Shown here one piece after another: positions 1 to 11,770 of a stretch of DNA of 64,000 bases (positions are counted from its first letter, which is position 1; every line of letters begins with the position of its first letter). The notes under the pieces are model-generated. The model saw only the letters and a program-made list of their open reading frames with translations. It was not told the DNA's origin and ran no database searches. Source of the DNA: Paenibacillus xylanexedens (GTDB lineage Bacteria; Bacillota; Bacilli; Paenibacillales; Paenibacillaceae); contig NZ_CP018620.1 of NCBI RefSeq assembly GCF_001908275.1, forward strand, positions 3,968,001 through 4,032,000. Direction: 5' to 3'. A program made the position numbers and the translations under genes.

Positions 1-16
1 GTAACTCAGCACGAAC

Positions 17-80
17 TATCGACCAGAAACAAATCTGTAGGAGGGAGTTCCGAATGAGGGAACTCTCTCTGATTTGAGCT
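17..80 (-). terminator. Possible terminator of the first AraC gene
   Basis: An inverted repeat (GGAGTTCC near 45-52 against GGAACTCT near 59-66) lies just beyond the stop codon of the minus-strand AraC gene. Read on the minus strand it is followed only by a weak T-rich stretch, so termination is plausible but not strong. Confidence 0.35.
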
Positions 81-83
81 TAT

Positions 84-929
84 TTACAGACTAGGTTTCG
101 TTGTCAGTACCGTTTTTTGTTTGCGGTATTCCGTTGGCGTTAGCCCTGTATGCTTTTTGAACTGTCTGGAGAAATAGTACAAATCACTAAAACCGAGATG
201 CTCGGCGATGGCAGTTATTGTGTTCGGGGTGCAGGTCAGCAGTTCCTTGGCCTTATCGATTTTTTTGCCAGTAATATAGAGGATCGGAGGAACACCGATC
301 TGCTGCTTGAAGAATCGAATGAAATAATTCGGATGCATGTAGGCGATCTGGGCCAGATCCTGAACCGAAATATTCTCTTCGATGTTGGAATCAATATAAG
401 CCAGAATGGTGGACAGTTTCTCCATGACAGGAACGTTAATAAAAGAGATCTGATCCAGATCCAGATTCATTAGATAGTGGGATAGTAACTCGGTCAGTTT
501 GCTCTTGGCCATCATATGGGCATAGACTTCATCGGATTTTGCATATGTAAGGATACTGCTGAAGATTCCTTGAATCAACTCAGGTTGATCTATCGTACAG
601 ATGTGTGGGAATTTCAGGATTTGGAACAAATTGATTCCCCCAACCTTTGCGCTAAAGTGACACCAATATTTGAGAAAAGGACGGTCATTAATGGCAGAGT
701 AAGACTGTTTGATCCCCTCTGGCATTAAAATAAGCTGATCAGGCGCAGGATAATACTCCTCATCCCCAATTTTGAGCCAACCTTCACCTTCGCATATGAA
801 ATAAAACTTGCTGTAATCGGGCGTGTAGTCCAGATCCCGCCAATCCGTATCGCACCGATTGTAATTGACCATGAATAATTCGACTTGGAGATTGGACAGG
901 TAGTTCGTAAGCAAAGTTTGGTGATTCAT
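84..929 (-). CDS. AraC-family transcriptional regulator with cupin sensor domain
   Basis: Predicted DNA-binding regulator of about 281 residues. The N-terminal part is a cupin-like sensor (GEGWLKIGDEEYYPAPDQLI, a beta-rich stretch with a Pro/Gly turn). The last 100 residues hold two helix-turn-helix motifs of the AraC/XylS type (SVQDLAQIAYMHPNYFIRFF, then AIAEHLGFSDLYYFSRQFKK) and the family signature GLTPTEYRK. ATG codons exist at 944, 938 and 929; 929 is preferred because GGAG lies 9 bases before it. It is divergent from the fucosidase gene at 1052, so it probably controls that gene in response to a sugar. The ligand cannot be read from the sequence. Confidence 0.88.
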   Translation of the reverse strand: MNHQTLLTNYLSNLQVELFMVNYNRCDTDWRDLDYTPDYSKFYFICEGEGWLKIGDEEYYPAPDQLILMPEGIKQSYSAINDRPFLKYWCHFSAKVGGINLFQILKFPHICTIDQPELIQGIFSSILTYAKSDEVYAHMMAKSKLTELLSHYLMNLDLDQISFINVPVMEKLSTILAYIDSNIEENISVQDLAQIAYMHPNYFIRFFKQQIGVPPILYITGKKIDKAKELLTCTPNTITAIAEHLGFSDLYYFSRQFKKHTGLTPTEYRKQKTVLTTKPSL

Positions 930-944
930 ACTTTTCATCTCCAT

Positions 945-1051
945 ACAAGGTTATTATTGTCCATCTAAAAGTTAGTGTTCTGCATGTCTATCCTTCGGCC
1001 GTAGCACTACAATACAACTACAGACAATAACAGAAGGGATGAGAACATCTC
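945..1051. promoter_or_regulatory. Divergent promoter region between araC-type gene and fucosidase
   Basis: The shared upstream region holds an exact 8-bp inverted repeat, TTATTGTC at 954-961 and GACAATAA at 1023-1030, with about 60 bp between the arms. AraC regulators often bind two separated half sites, so these may be operator elements. No convincing -35/-10 pair stands out. Confidence 0.35.
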
Positions 1052-2512
1052 ATGGACAAAAACGAATATTTGCAACAGATTGAAGCAACGATTGAGAGTG
1101 GTAAATTCAAGGACAACTGGAGTTCGCTTAGCGCCTTCCAAGTTCCTGAATGGTACCCAAAAGCGAAATTCGGCATATTCATTCACTGGGGGCTATATTC
1201 TGTACCGGCCTATGATAGCGAATGGTATTCGCGAAATATGTACATACAAGGCACCAAAGCTTATGAACATCACCTCGAGGTGTATGGACCTCATAAGGAC
1301 TTTGGATATAAAGACTTCATTCCGATGTTTCGTGCAGAGAAGTTCGATGCAGACGAATGGGCAACGTTATTCAAACAGGCTGGAGCCAGATATGTTATGC
1401 CTGTGGCTGAGCACCATGATGGTTTTCAGATGTACAAAAGCTCTATCTCTCACTATAACACATATGAAATGGGCCCCAAACGGGATCTTCTGGGCGAGAT
1501 GAAGGTTGCATACGAGAAGCAGGGGCTGACCTTATGTGTGTCGTCTCACCGCGCCGAGCACTGGTTCTTCATGTCTCACGGGAAGGAGTTTGATTCAGAT
1601 ATTAAGGAACCCCTGGAGCGTGGGGATTTCTATTGGCCTGCCATGCCTGAACCCAAGGATCACTTCGACTTGTATGACTCACCTCCAACCGAGGAGTATC
1701 TGGAGGACTGGTTGATTCGCTGCTGTGAACTGGTCGATCAATACCAGCCAAAGGTCTTTTATTTCGATTGGTGGATTCAAACGGTTGCGTTCAAACCCTA
1801 TCTTAAAAAATTTGCTGCCTATTATTATAACAAAGGCGAAGAATGGGGCGTGCCTGTAGCTATCAATTATAAACATGAGGCCTACATGTTTGGTAGTGCC
1901 GTTCCGGATGTGGAGCGGGGACAGTTCGCTGAGCTTAAGCCCTATTTTTGGCAAACGGATACAGCTGTCGCTAAAAACTCATGGTGTTACACGGAAAATA
2001 ATAACTATAAAACGGCTGAGGAGATCATTCGGGATCTTGTCGATATTGTAAGCAAAAACGGAAATTTGCTGCTGAACATTGGACCCAAAGCAGACGGCAG
2101 TATACCGGATGAAGATCGGGACATTTTGCTGAGCATTGGCAAGTGGCTGGAAGTGAATGGGGAAGCGATCTATGACACGTCATTCTGGCGCACGTTTGGC
2201 GAGGGTCCGACAGAGGTGAAGGAAGGGCAATTCACCGATGGGGATACGAAGATATTTACGAGTGAAGATATACGGTTTACGTTAAAAGATAGCAGTCTTT
2301 ATGCCACGGTTCTTGCCTATCCAGATAACGGGGTGATTCACATTAAATCCCTGAAGAAAGATTCTCATCATTATCAAGGCGTTATTCAAGACATTCAGGT
2401 ACTTGGTTACGAGGAAAAACCGCAATGGGAGAGAACAGCTGACGCACTGACGATCACAACGACAACTGTGAAAAGTAATGCGCCTATTGTTTTCAAAATT
2501 AAATTGGACTAA
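1052..2512 (+). CDS. Alpha-L-fucosidase, GH29
   Basis: Hydrolyses terminal alpha-L-fucose from glycans by the retaining mechanism of family GH29. The 486-residue protein has the family motif FGIFIHWGLYSVPAYDSEWY near residue 40, the AEHHDGF motif near 130, and VFYFDWW with the expected catalytic nucleophile at Asp239. The LLLNIGPKADGSIP block around 340 is also typical. A C-terminal beta domain follows residue 370. No signal peptide is visible, so it should be cytoplasmic and act on imported fucosides. It is a single-gene unit ended by the terminator at 2549 and divergent from an AraC regulator, its likely activator. No transporter lies next to it. Confidence 0.93.
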   Translation: MDKNEYLQQIEATIESGKFKDNWSSLSAFQVPEWYPKAKFGIFIHWGLYSVPAYDSEWYSRNMYIQGTKAYEHHLEVYGPHKDFGYKDFIPMFRAEKFDADEWATLFKQAGARYVMPVAEHHDGFQMYKSSISHYNTYEMGPKRDLLGEMKVAYEKQGLTLCVSSHRAEHWFFMSHGKEFDSDIKEPLERGDFYWPAMPEPKDHFDLYDSPPTEEYLEDWLIRCCELVDQYQPKVFYFDWWIQTVAFKPYLKKFAAYYYNKGEEWGVPVAINYKHEAYMFGSAVPDVERGQFAELKPYFWQTDTAVAKNSWCYTENNNYKTAEEIIRDLVDIVSKNGNLLLNIGPKADGSIPDEDRDILLSIGKWLEVNGEAIYDTSFWRTFGEGPTEVKEGQFTDGDTKIFTSEDIRFTLKDSSLYATVLAYPDNGVIHIKSLKKDSHHYQGVIQDIQVLGYEEKPQWERTADALTITTTTVKSNAPIVFKIKLD

Positions 2513-2548
2513 TCTACAAAGATAAATTAAATACTGTAAATATAAAAA

Positions 2549-2591
2549 GGGCGCATCCAGGAGTATTGTACTCATCGGATAGCGCTCTTTT
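2549..2591. terminator. Bidirectional terminator between fucosidase and deacetylase
   Basis: Nested hairpin with arms GGGCGC/GCGCTC, ATCC/GGAT and GAGTA/TACTC followed by TTTT. It sits between two convergent genes and can serve both. Confidence 0.8.
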
Positions 2592-2634
2592 GGTTGCTTC
2601 ACCTTTTCAGCAATAATCTATATCCTGCAATGAA

Positions 2635-3564
2635 TTATACTCGTTTTCGGGTTCGAGCTGTTGATGGGCGAGACTTGGTACCTCGTTTTTTGATTAATCG
2701 ATGTGTCTTCCGTTTGCGCTTAACTTCACTATGCGGGATGTAACGGGAAATTTTCTTATTATTAGGTTGCGATACTGATGGAGGTGTAGGCAATTCACAT
2801 AATTCCTCCGGTAAGTTCTTCATCGCTGTGTAGCTGATGGGCAAGATATTCAACGCCTGCATTGTTCGGGGAATTTCCGCATTCATGAACACGGAAAGTT
2901 CGCGTTCCCGAATATCCGTCCATTCTGAAATTCCACGCAGAACGTCGTCTACATAGCCAGGGTGACATACAATCTCGGTGATTCCCTCAGGTAGAGAAAC
3001 CAAATGATGAAGCAGTCGCTGTAAACCCTCGTTGTCTCCATAAGTATCCAACAGAATCGTCCCGGTCATTCGGGGTGTGGGCCCATTGGGGATGGAATGA
3101 ACGATCTGAGATCTACGAAGAGGAACGTTCTCCCGAATGGCTTTCTCCACCATAATCTGATATATCGTGGGATCGTTCTGATGTAACAAGTGATGTGAAT
3201 CCAAATGTGCAGGATATCGGGAGGTTGCTATGAACCGATTCCATTGTGCATTAAGTTCTTTGGTAATATCAGCGGGATCTCGTACTAATGCACTATTCCC
3301 GTTATGAAAAGAACCATCAGGGTTCACTAGAGTAGGTATGCTACCCGGATCGGAAACAGGGTACCCATAAGTGAGATTGAAATGTAAACCGATTCCAAGT
3401 TCCGGTAGTGACCGGGCAGAACACACTGCATGCTCGAAGCCTGGCATATTGACCATCATCGAAGTGCTCGTAATTCCCCCTGCTTGATAGGCTTTTATAA
3501 TCCCCTCGTTAATGGCAGGCGAGAGTCCGAAGTCGTCCGCATTAATAATGACTTGCCTGCTCAT
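2635..3564 (-). CDS. ChbG/YdjC-type carbohydrate deacetylase with basic C-terminal tail
   Basis: Predicted metal-dependent deacetylase of the YdjC/ChbG family, which removes acetyl groups from N-acetylated sugars such as chitooligosaccharides. Family motifs are INADDFGLSPAINEG at the start, HLDSHHLLH in the middle, and VCHPGY near residue 215. The start at 3564 (MSRQVIINADDFG) is chosen because AAGGGGAG lies 8 bases upstream and the family begins with this strand; an in-frame codon at 3609 would add 15 unrelated residues. The final 35 or so residues are strongly Lys/Arg rich (RKRKTHRLIKKR), which is not part of the catalytic fold and is unusual. The substrate is unknown. Confidence 0.85.
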   Translation of the reverse strand: MSRQVIINADDFGLSPAINEGIIKAYQAGGITSTSMMVNMPGFEHAVCSARSLPELGIGLHFNLTYGYPVSDPGSIPTLVNPDGSFHNGNSALVRDPADITKELNAQWNRFIATSRYPAHLDSHHLLHQNDPTIYQIMVEKAIRENVPLRRSQIVHSIPNGPTPRMTGTILLDTYGDNEGLQRLLHHLVSLPEGITEIVCHPGYVDDVLRGISEWTDIRERELSVFMNAEIPRTMQALNILPISYTAMKNLPEELCELPTPPSVSQPNNKKISRYIPHSEVKRKRKTHRLIKKRGTKSRPSTARTRKRV

Positions 3565-5521
<1,957 letters not shown>

Positions 5522-5541
5522 TGAGATATAAATTTTGAGAT

Positions 5542-5576
5542 GAACGACATGAGAGTTCTCATGTCGTTCTTTTTCT
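5542..5576 (+). terminator. Terminator after the collagen-like gene
   Basis: Perfect 13-bp stem (GAACGACATGAGA with its complement at 5557-5569) and a two-base gap, followed by TTTTTCTT. Confidence 0.93.
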
Positions 5577-6073
5577 TGATTTGAAATTTTGAGTGTCAGG
5601 TCTTGGTTATATAGAACTACTACAAACTATTATTCATCAAAAAGATGCATGAGTACGAAAAATAAGATGAAATACGTAAGCGACATGAGACACATAAAAG
5701 CATTAAATAGACTTATTTTCTATATTTTTCAATATAGTGCTTGTGTATATCGAATAATGACTTTATACTATACCAATAAAATCCAATTAAATTCCTAATC
5801 GACTATTATATGTAATTAAAACGTTTAACTACTCACTCGAATTATGATCGAAAGTCATATCCACCACTCCTTAGCAAGCGTTCTGCTAACGCTCCAGATT
5901 ACCCTTCCACATGAATGCTTATAGACATTCACTCTCATTGCATGATTCAAACACCCACACTATTCACTCACATGGTTTAATCCGTTTCATTCAATCTCCT
6001 AAACTTCCAAGTAAAAAAACATAGACTGATCTGTTATCTCTTCTGACTCATATTGTTCCCCAACCAGACCTGT
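5577..6073. other. Long AT-rich intergenic region
   Basis: About 500 bases upstream of the protease leader. It contains only short frames without ribosome sites, and one small inverted repeat (AGCGTT/AACGCT near 5877-5893). It is probably promoter DNA for the large protease gene, but no clear sigma-A promoter can be assigned by eye. Confidence 0.4.
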
Positions 6074-6092
6074 AAAGGAGGTGAGGCTTTAT

Positions 6093-6182
6093 GTGAAATC
6101 CAGGGTATCTATTTCGTACGCAATAAAGGTTATTTTATCGTTTCATTCTGCAGAGAAGGGCATATGTACCAGACTAAATTAA
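6093..6182 (+). CDS. Possible 29-codon leader peptide upstream of the protease
   Basis: A very strong ribosome site, AAAGGAGGTG at 6074-6083, is followed by an ATG immediately stopped by TGA and by an overlapping GTG at 6093. The GTG opens a 29-codon frame (VKSRVSISYAIKV...) ending in TAA at 6180-6182, 12 bases before the ribosome site of the protease gene. It may be a translated leader; it may equally be chance, since the peptide is like nothing I know. Confidence 0.35.
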   Translation: MKSRVSISYAIKVILSFHSAEKGICTRLN

Positions 6183-6209
6183 AAAACCGGGTAAAAGGAG
6201 TGGAAAAGT

Positions 6210-9200
6210 TTGATAAAGATTAATCGGTTACGCAAGCCCATCTCCATGGGGCTCTCGCTTCTCCTTGCATTTTCGATCATTCATCCGGTTTCAGCTGAAA
6301 ACTCCACATCATCCAAATTGGATATGAAATCTGGACTTGCCAAAGTTACGGAATCCAAAGTAAACGCCAAGTTAACCAAAGAATTTGATGGTAGTGAATA
6401 TGTGACCTATCTGGTGAAAATGAAGGAACAGGTGGATACAGCAGCAGTCTCCAAACAGGCCCTTGAAAAGGCGACCATCGCCAAACAAACGGCTTCAGCC
6501 ACAAAGCTGTCCGTTCGTAATTCGGTCGTCAGCTCTCTGCGAGAAACGGCCTCGCGTACACAATATCCATTGGAAACTTATCTGGAAAAGGAAGTTGACC
6601 TTGGTAAGGTCAAAGAATATAAAAGCTATTTTATTGTCAATTCACTGGCAGTGACGAGTACCAAAGAAGTCATGGAACAGATTGCGTTGCTGCCTGAGGT
6701 GGAGAAGATTCTACCGAATGAGACACGATACTTACAGAAAGCCGAAGTGAGTAAAGAACCGGCGAATGCGGCATCAGGCAAAGATGTTGTCCAAACGCCA
6801 ACTAAAGACTCTTCAGTCGGAGTCAAAGACAAAGAGCCTGCTGCAAAAGACAAGCTTGCGACAGAAAACGTGGAATGGAACCTGGATTACATCAATGCGC
6901 CAGCCGTGTGGGATCGGGGCATCGATGGAACAGGGATTGTTGTTGCCAATCTGGACAGTGGTGTGGATTATACCCACCCGGCGCTTCGCAGCAAATGGCG
7001 GGGACTGGATGCTTCGGGCAATATCGTTGATCCCGAACTGAGCTGGTATGATCCGCACAGTAATGCTTCACTTCCTGCGGATGGAGACGGGCATGGTACA
7101 CACACGATGGGTACGATGGTTGGCTCTGAAGCGGATGGCACCAACCAGATCGGGGTTGCTCCCGGTGCGAAATGGATTGGTGTACGGATATTCAATCCTG
7201 AAACAACGGATGCCATTATTCTGGATGGCGGTCAGTGGTTGATCGCTCCGGTCGATGCGGAAGGCAATCTGCATCCTGAACTGGCACCGGATGTCGTCAA
7301 CAACTCATGGGGCGGAGGCGCAGGATTGGATGAATGGTTCCGACCGATGGTGCAAGCCTGGCGTGATGCTCAGATTTTCCCGGAATTCTCCGCAGGAAAT
7401 GTGAGACTGGGTAACCCGGGCGGACCTGGTTCTGTTGCTAACCCGGCCAACTATCCTGAAAGTTTTGCTACAGGAGCAACCGATATCAACGGAAATCTGG
7501 CTTCGTTCTCCCTGCTGGGCCCATCCCCGTATGGTGAGATCAAACCTGAAGTATCTGCCCCGGGTGTGAATATCCGTTCATCAGTTCCGGGCGGAGTATA
7601 TGAGGGAGGCTGGAACGGAACGTCCATGGCAGGCCCGCATACAACTGCGCTTGCTGCACTGCTGCTTCAGGCGAATCATTCCCTTACAGTGGATCAGCTG
7701 GAGCAGATCATTACAGATACAGCCACGCCGAGAACGGATAGTCAGTATCCGACATCTCCTAATAACGGCTACGGTCACGGCATTATTAATGCCCTTGATG
7801 CTGTGGGTTCTGTACTCGAAGGGATCGGCACAGTATCGGGCAGAGTGGTTACGGCCGGAGATGATCTGGAAGAGCCGGTACTGGCACATACCCCTGTTAA
7901 TTCTGCCTTTACTGGCATCGATATACCATTAACCGCTCATGTGACAGATAACGTCGCGGTAGTCTCCGTTGAGGCTTTTGCCAAAACGACAGGTACCAAT
8001 CAGTACGTCTATCTGCCGATGAATCGGATTACCGGAGATAACAAAGATGGTACGTACACAGCGACCATTCCGGCTTTTCTCATTGAGCCACAAGGTGTGG
8101 AGTATTATATCCGCGTGAATGACTACGGTAACAACGGATTCGAAAGTCAGGTATATAAAGTGGCTGTCTCCAATGGTGTTCAGCCAGGATATCTTCAGGA
8201 TTTTGAAGAAGATCAGCTGGGCTTCACGACTGGTGGAACCGGAAGTACCTGGGTATGGGGAGCACCAAGTAGTGGTCCTGGAAGTGCATACTCCGGTGAC
8301 AAGGTGATTGCAACCAATCTGCAAGGAACTTATGTGGCGAATAGCAATGCATATCTGCTTGCGCCGCCTATTGATCTAACCGAGAGTCCAGAAGGGGCAT
8401 TATTATCCTTCAAGCACTGGTATGACCTGGAGAATAACATCGACTTCGGCAAGGTATACATCGCTTCCGAGGATAGCGATTATGTGTTCGAAGAGCTGTT
8501 AACCTTCACGGGTACAGGTGGCAATTGGAAGACACAATATGTGGATCTTCGCGAATACGCGGGCCAGCAGGTGTTCATCAAATTCAATCTGACGAGCGAT
8601 AATTCATTGCAAAAGGCTGGCTGGTACATTGATGATTTCGCTGTAGAAGAACTGGATGAGATTGCTCCGGGCGCTCCTGCCGGATTGTCTGCGACGGCCG
8701 ATATTCTTGGTAATGTAGCCTTGAGCTGGACGGGTCCGAGCGATGAGGATCTCGAATCCTATGTGGTATATCGCTCCACAACCGCAGGTGCAGGTTATGA
8801 ATCCATTGGAACTGCAACAGGAACAACGTTTACAGATACGGCTACGGTGACAGATTCGACGTATTACTATACCGTTGCCGCACTTGATTATAGTGGCAAT
8901 GAAAGTGACAAATCGAACGAGGTCTCCATTACAGTAGAAGTGCCTCAGGATATCTACATTGATCATTTCGATGGCAGTGATGACAATGGCTGGACTCATT
9001 CAGGAACCAAAGATGAGTGGGAACGCGGTATTCCGGTAACGGGACCTGCCAGCGCGGTTTCTCCACCGAATGTCTGGGCGACTGATCTCGACAATACGTA
9101 CGAGAGTGGTTCCAACTATTCACTCGTATCTCCGGTCATTGATTTGACGGATGTGTCCGAAGGAACACTCACGTTTAATCATTGGTACGAGATTGAGAGT

Positions 9201-11456
9201 GGATATGACTACGGGTATGTGGAAGTCACCAAGGATGGTGGAACCACATGGTCAGAACTGGGCAAATTCTCACATAGTACAAACGGTAAACAATGGACAC
9301 CTGTATTTTATGATCTGGATGCACTTACCGGTAACGAAGTTCAATTCCGGTTCCGACTGACCTCAGATAACAGTGTTGTGAAGACAGGGTGGTTTATTGA
9401 TGATTTCCGTGTACTGGGAGTTGCTGCGGAGACGGTAACGGAGGACAGTGCGGTTGTGCTTAACAATGACAAACCAAAACCGTCCTATGATAATCCATGG
9501 TACAAAATTTCGCGGACAGACAAAGCGGAATTTAACAAAACGAAACAGCAACAACCGGAAGTCGAAAAACCAGAAACAGGTTCGGTTAATCCACAAAGCT
9601 TGCCTGCAAGTGCAACGGTTACCGTACTGGAGACCGGACGTTCGGTGAAGACAGATTCAGCTACAGGCAAGTACAGCTTCACACATGTAGCAGGTGATTA
9701 CACGTTAAAAGCTGAGGCGTATGGCTATTATCCTCGAACTCAGCAGGTAACGATCACCGATGGCAATGGAGCCAAAGCCAACTTTAATCTGGAGGCAATC
9801 CCGCATGGACAGATTGAAGGTGTAGTAACGGATGAGCGGACAGGTCAACCACTGGCTGATGCTTCCGTTCTCGTGGTCGAAGATGCCAATGTAGGTGAAG
9901 TTCGCACAGGTTCAGATGGCAGCTTCGTTATTCAGGTATTAGAAGGAAGCTACACTCTATCCATCCGGGCGGCTGATTATTACAGTAAAACCGTAACTGT
10001 GACTGTACCTGGTAATGGTACGGCTGAGGCAAATGTTGCTTTGAAACCGTTCATCGGTTTCCCTGGGGAAATTGCTTATGATGATGGATCAGCAGAGAAC
10101 GCACGAGCTTTTAACGCTGCGGATAACGCTTGGGCAGTTCGAATGACACCAGAGCTGGAGACCGCTCAACTGACAGGTGCATCGTTCCGATTCTGGAACA
10201 CCGAGTGGCCTGTGCCTGGAGGTACAACGTTCCAATATGCCGTATATGATGCATCGGGTGCGGGTGGAGCTCCAGGACGACAGCTGGCTGGACCATTCGA
10301 CGGTACTGCACTTCGTAACGATCAATGGACAACCGTTGAATTCCCAGAACCGGTCATTGTAACGGGTGACTTCTATATCGTGTATGTACAAAGCGTAGCC
10401 GGAACAAGTGCTCCGGGACTCGCTACCGATGAGAATGGTACGAATGCTGGTCGAAGCTGGCAGCGTGTAAGCGGAGCATGGAGTACTTCACCGGTAGAAG
10501 AAGGCAATTACATGATTCGTGCAGTCGTGAGATATCCGGTAAATGCACCTGTGCTCACAGTACCTGCAAACACGTATACGAATCAATCGACCTTCACTGT
10601 GTCGGGAACGTCTCCGGCATCTGGAGCTCAGATCAAGATCTACAACGGCAAGGATCTGGCTGGCACCACAACGGTGGCAAATGGGAAGTTCTCATACGGT
10701 GTGAAGCTCCGTTCTGGCATTAATGCGATTACTGCGGAGGCAGTGGTAGACGGTAAAACAACGGACCGTTCACTCCCCGTAGTCATTATTCTGGATCAGA
10801 CCAAACCACAATTGACGATTCTCACGCCAGCTCAAGGGGATCGCATCAATGCAGAAGTGGTTCACGTAACGGGTAATGTCGTGGAACAATTCCTCGATAA
10901 GGTAACCGTTAACGGACAAACCGTACAAGTGGGTAAAGACAGAAGTTTCAGTCACCGTGTATTGGTCAATGAAGGCGAGAACACAATAACCGTTACAGCA
11001 ACCGATATCGCTGGTAACAAAACAACCGTAACCCGCACCGTCTATGTGGAAACGGCGTTGCCAGAACTTACGAATATTACTCCGGCTGAAGATGTTCGAA
11101 TCACATCAGGGGAGAGTGTTACCGTTTCATTTGACAGTAAACCTGGTCTGCAAGCATCTTTCCGTATTCAGTTACCTTTGAATCTGAATGCCCAAGGGGC
11201 AGGAGAGATTCCATTGGTGGAGACTGAACCTGGTCGTTACACGGGTACGTACACAACACCTTCATCCCTTGTTCTGGATGGTGGAGTCATTGTGATTCGC
11301 GCTCAGGATGCAGCAGGCAACAAAGTAGAGGCTGAAGCAGCTGGACGATTGTTCGTCAGCGCAGCACAAGAACAATCCGTTCCAGAACCAGATTCGAGCC
11401 CTGAAGAGACTGAAACAGAAGTAGGTCCACCGTCCGCTGAGAGTCTGCAACCTTAA
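6210..11456 (+). CDS. Large secreted subtilisin-family (S8) protease, bacillopeptidase F-like
   Basis: A 1748-residue extracellular serine protease. Order of domains: signal peptide 1-29 (ends VSAEN), an I9-type propeptide to about 180, then the S8 catalytic domain with Asp249 (NLDSGVD), His295 (DGHGTH), oxyanion Asn397 (SAGN) and Ser472 (GTSMAGP). Behind it are two related jelly-roll domains (each ending GWYIDDF or GWFIDDF) separated by a fibronectin III-like domain, two carboxypeptidase-regulatory-like domains (about 1130-1280), another beta domain, and two Big-type domains up to a Pro/Glu-rich C-terminus. No LPXTG motif or S-layer domain is seen, so it is probably released. The start is TTG at 6210, with AAAAGGAG 9 bases upstream. 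All catalytic residues are present. It likely degrades protein in the medium. Confidence 0.92.
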   Translation: MIKINRLRKPISMGLSLLLAFSIIHPVSAENSTSSKLDMKSGLAKVTESKVNAKLTKEFDGSEYVTYLVKMKEQVDTAAVSKQALEKATIAKQTASATKLSVRNSVVSSLRETASRTQYPLETYLEKEVDLGKVKEYKSYFIVNSLAVTSTKEVMEQIALLPEVEKILPNETRYLQKAEVSKEPANAASGKDVVQTPTKDSSVGVKDKEPAAKDKLATENVEWNLDYINAPAVWDRGIDGTGIVVANLDSGVDYTHPALRSKWRGLDASGNIVDPELSWYDPHSNASLPADGDGHGTHTMGTMVGSEADGTNQIGVAPGAKWIGVRIFNPETTDAIILDGGQWLIAPVDAEGNLHPELAPDVVNNSWGGGAGLDEWFRPMVQAWRDAQIFPEFSAGNVRLGNPGGPGSVANPANYPESFATGATDINGNLASFSLLGPSPYGEIKPEVSAPGVNIRSSVPGGVYEGGWNGTSMAGPHTTALAALLLQANHSLTVDQLEQIITDTATPRTDSQYPTSPNNGYGHGIINALDAVGSVLEGIGTVSGRVVTAGDDLEEPVLAHTPVNSAFTGIDIPLTAHVTDNVAVVSVEAFAKTTGTNQYVYLPMNRITGDNKDGTYTATIPAFLIEPQGVEYYIRVNDYGNNGFESQVYKVAVSNGVQPGYLQDFEEDQLGFTTGGTGSTWVWGAPSSGPGSAYSGDKVIATNLQGTYVANSNAYLLAPPIDLTESPEGALLSFKHWYDLENNIDFGKVYIASEDSDYVFEELLTFTGTGGNWKTQYVDLREYAGQQVFIKFNLTSDNSLQKAGWYIDDFAVEELDEIAPGAPAGLSATADILGNVALSWTGPSDEDLESYVVYRSTTAGAGYESIGTATGTTFTDTATVTDSTYYYTVAALDYSGNESDKSNEVSITVEVPQDIYIDHFDGSDDNGWTHSGTKDEWERGIPVTGPASAVSPPNVWATDLDNTYESGSNYSLVSPVIDLTDVSEGTLTFNHWYEIESGYDYGYVEVTKDGGTTWSELGKFSHSTNGKQWTPVFYDLDALTGNEVQFRFRLTSDNSVVKTGWFIDDFRVLGVAAETVTEDSAVVLNNDKPKPSYDNPWYKISRTDKAEFNKTKQQQPEVEKPETGSVNPQSLPASATVTVLETGRSVKTDSATGKYSFTHVAGDYTLKAEAYGYYPRTQQVTITDGNGAKANFNLEAIPHGQIEGVVTDERTGQPLADASVLVVEDANVGEVRTGSDGSFVIQVLEGSYTLSIRAADYYSKTVTVTVPGNGTAEANVALKPFIGFPGEIAYDDGSAENARAFNAADNAWAVRMTPELETAQLTGASFRFWNTEWPVPGGTTFQYAVYDASGAGGAPGRQLAGPFDGTALRNDQWTTVEFPEPVIVTGDFYIVYVQSVAGTSAPGLATDENGTNAGRSWQRVSGAWSTSPVEEGNYMIRAVVRYPVNAPVLTVPANTYTNQSTFTVSGTSPASGAQIKIYNGKDLAGTTTVANGKFSYGVKLRSGINAITAEAVVDGKTTDRSLPVVIILDQTKPQLTILTPAQGDRINAEVVHVTGNVVEQFLDKVTVNGQTVQVGKDRSFSHRVLVNEGENTITVTATDIAGNKTTVTRTVYVETALPELTNITPAEDVRITSGESVTVSFDSKPGLQASFRIQLPLNLNAQGAGEIPLVETEPGRYTGTYTTPSSLVLDGGVIVIRAQDAAGNKVEAEAAGRLFVSAAQEQSVPEPDSSPEETETEVGPPSAESLQP

Positions 11457-11508
11457 TTATGCAAAGTATGACTTGGACGATAACTGCATTTTGACCATCT
11501 AAGCAAGA

Positions 11509-11548
11509 AGCCGATAAGCCAAGGTATCAGGGCTTGTCGGCTTTTTGT
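11509..11548 (+). terminator. Terminator after the protease gene
   Basis: 12-bp stem AGCCGATAAGCC against GGCTTGTCGGCT with one wobble pair, followed by TTTTGTTG. Confidence 0.9.
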
Positions 11549-11695
11549 TGTCTTGATTCACATCTGACGCCTAAGATTACTCGGCTATGGTTATTTACAC
11601 CAAATAAATTTAATAATAAACTTTTGGAAATGAAGCATCCATTGGAATGCTTTTTATTTTGCTCTCACATGTCAGCAGGTGAGTTGTCTCCTTTC

Positions 11696-11724
11696 TTCAC
11701 ATTAATGATATAACATGATATATT
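11696..11724 (+). promoter_or_regulatory. Promoter of the mannoside repressor with overlapping operator-like motif
   Basis: TTCACA at 11696-11701 and TATATT at 11719-11724 are 17 bases apart, a good sigma-A fit. The motif ATAACATGATATATT (11710-11724) covers the -10 box, and versions of it recur before the mannoside operon at 13059 and 13092, which suggests autorepression. Confidence 0.6.
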
Positions 11725-11770
11725 AGGATGTAGAACATGAGAAGTATGGGTATTTATGGAGGTGTTTGTA

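Noticed and set aside
5589..5798. 69-codon frame after the collagen-like gene
   Set aside because: It starts just after a terminator, lacks a ribosome site and reads as low-complexity AT-rich DNA.
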